Positions 63,229 through 64,000 of a stretch of 64,000 nucleotides of DNA are shown piece after piece (position 1 is the stretch's first letter; every line of letters starts with the position of its first letter). The notes beneath the pieces were generated by a model. That model saw nothing but the letters and a program-made list of their open reading frames with translations, did no database searches and was not told the DNA's origin. This stretch comes from Orientallactaga sibirica (Eukaryota > Chordata > Mammalia > Rodentia > Dipodidae). The position numbers and the translations under genes were made by a program. The DNA lies in contig JAEOAD010000040.1 of the NCBI GenBank assembly GCA_036365145.1, positions 15,227,501 to 15,291,500 on the forward strand. Direction: 5' to 3'.

Positions 63229-64000
63229 GAGTTTACACTTGGTCTAAAGAAGGCGCTCCCTCCTGGGAAGAGCGTTATTGCATAGTAAGTGTTATCAGAT
63301 GTCTGTGAGACATCAGGCAGGGTCTGGGCTCTGCAGCAGGAAAGGAGCTAACAGTGCGTCAGATGAAATCAACAAACCTGGGCAAATCAAGCTACTGCAC
63401 TTCAGACCTGCGGGAGAAAGGGGTCCCCGAGCAGATGGCAGAAGGAAGTACAGGAAGGGTCAGCAACAGCCTGTCATGTCAGGACCAGTGGACACCCAGG
63501 GCCACCAGGACAAACAGACAAGTCCACAGCTGTAAGGTACAAATGCTGATTCCTGTAACCCAGGATCCCCCAGCCAGTGAGAACAGTGTAAAAGGCGCTG
63601 GCACCTAGACTGGCTCCCTGATGGTAGTCCCCACTACTTCCTCCTGCTTCTCACCTTTGCTGGATTGTTCTAGAAAAAAGGGGGGGGGGACATCACTCCA
63701 GGTCACGTGCTCTGAACATAGATTCTGCTGGCGTCCCTCACTCCCCTTCGCCCCTGCCCAGAGAGAGTTAAGGGTTAGCTCTCTCATCTCCACGGTGCGC
63801 TGCTCTCTAACCCTCCAGCCTGGTCATCATCTGTCTTTCCAGTAGACTCCTTCTAATCGCAGTTGTGTCTGGGTCTAGCCTAGTTTATTTACTTGTTCTT
63901 CCTCCTCCTGTCTCCTGTCCTTTGGGGGCTTTCCCCACCTGAATGTCATCCATAAATTTGGTGACACTCACTCCCAGGTCGTCCATCCAGATCCCATGAT
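63229..64000. other. Unique intron stretch to the window end
   Basis: G-run at 63681-63689. No exon recognised. The next LNX1 exon was looked for here by eye and not found. Confidence 0.5.

Noticed and set aside
43711..64000. Search for LNX1 exon 3 (Cys-Lys-Gly-Ala start) and the PDZ exons
   Set aside because: Read by eye, no matching frame was found. They are presumed to lie downstream of the window.

Overview
This is mammalian nuclear DNA, almost certainly from a rodent and most likely a dipodid (jerboa-type) rodent. About half of it is interspersed repeats. The dominant family is a tRNA-derived SINE with Pol III A and B boxes, a TC-rich 3' part and AAATAAAT tails. It matches what is known of the Dip (B2-superfamily) SINEs of jerboas. 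7SL-derived B1 elements are nearly as common, joined by B4-like, ID-like and old MIR copies, three truncated L1 3' ends, one solo LTR and several older repeats. The species assignment is inferred from the SINE repertoire and was not checked against a database.

The only protein-coding signals I can support belong to one gene on the + strand, LNX1 (ligand of Numb protein X1, a RING/PDZ E3 ubiquitin ligase). Exon 35907-36377 carries the p80 start codon and the first 130 codons (zinc finger, RING, most of the second zinc finger). About 7.2 kb downstream, at 43617-43708, is the alternative first coding exon of the RING-less p70 form, only 30 codons plus 2 nt and too short for ordinary ORF finding. 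Both exons end in the same phase at good GT donors, so both can splice to the same third exon. That exon (start of the PDZ-containing body) was not seen and should lie beyond 64000. No other gene was recognised. A repeat-poor, promoter-like stretch at 15560-15830 ending in a consensus donor is a weak candidate for an upstream noncoding first exon.

Layout: 1-15240 is repeat-dense flank or intron with two L1 3' ends (2489-2930, 3763-4115). 15310-16640 is the clearest repeat-free island. 16650-35140 is SINE-rich intron with a solo LTR (20318-20665) and two stacked-SINE hotspots (25120-25980, 29814-30545). 35120-36400 holds a small tandem duplication and the p80 exon. 36620-43616 is intron leading to the p70 exon. 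43709-64000 is further intron, including a recent 280-bp tandem duplication at 58890-59450 inside a nested SINE/L1 complex. Several long-variant Dip SINEs carry near-consensus CTCF motifs, which I consider the most interesting regulatory observation.
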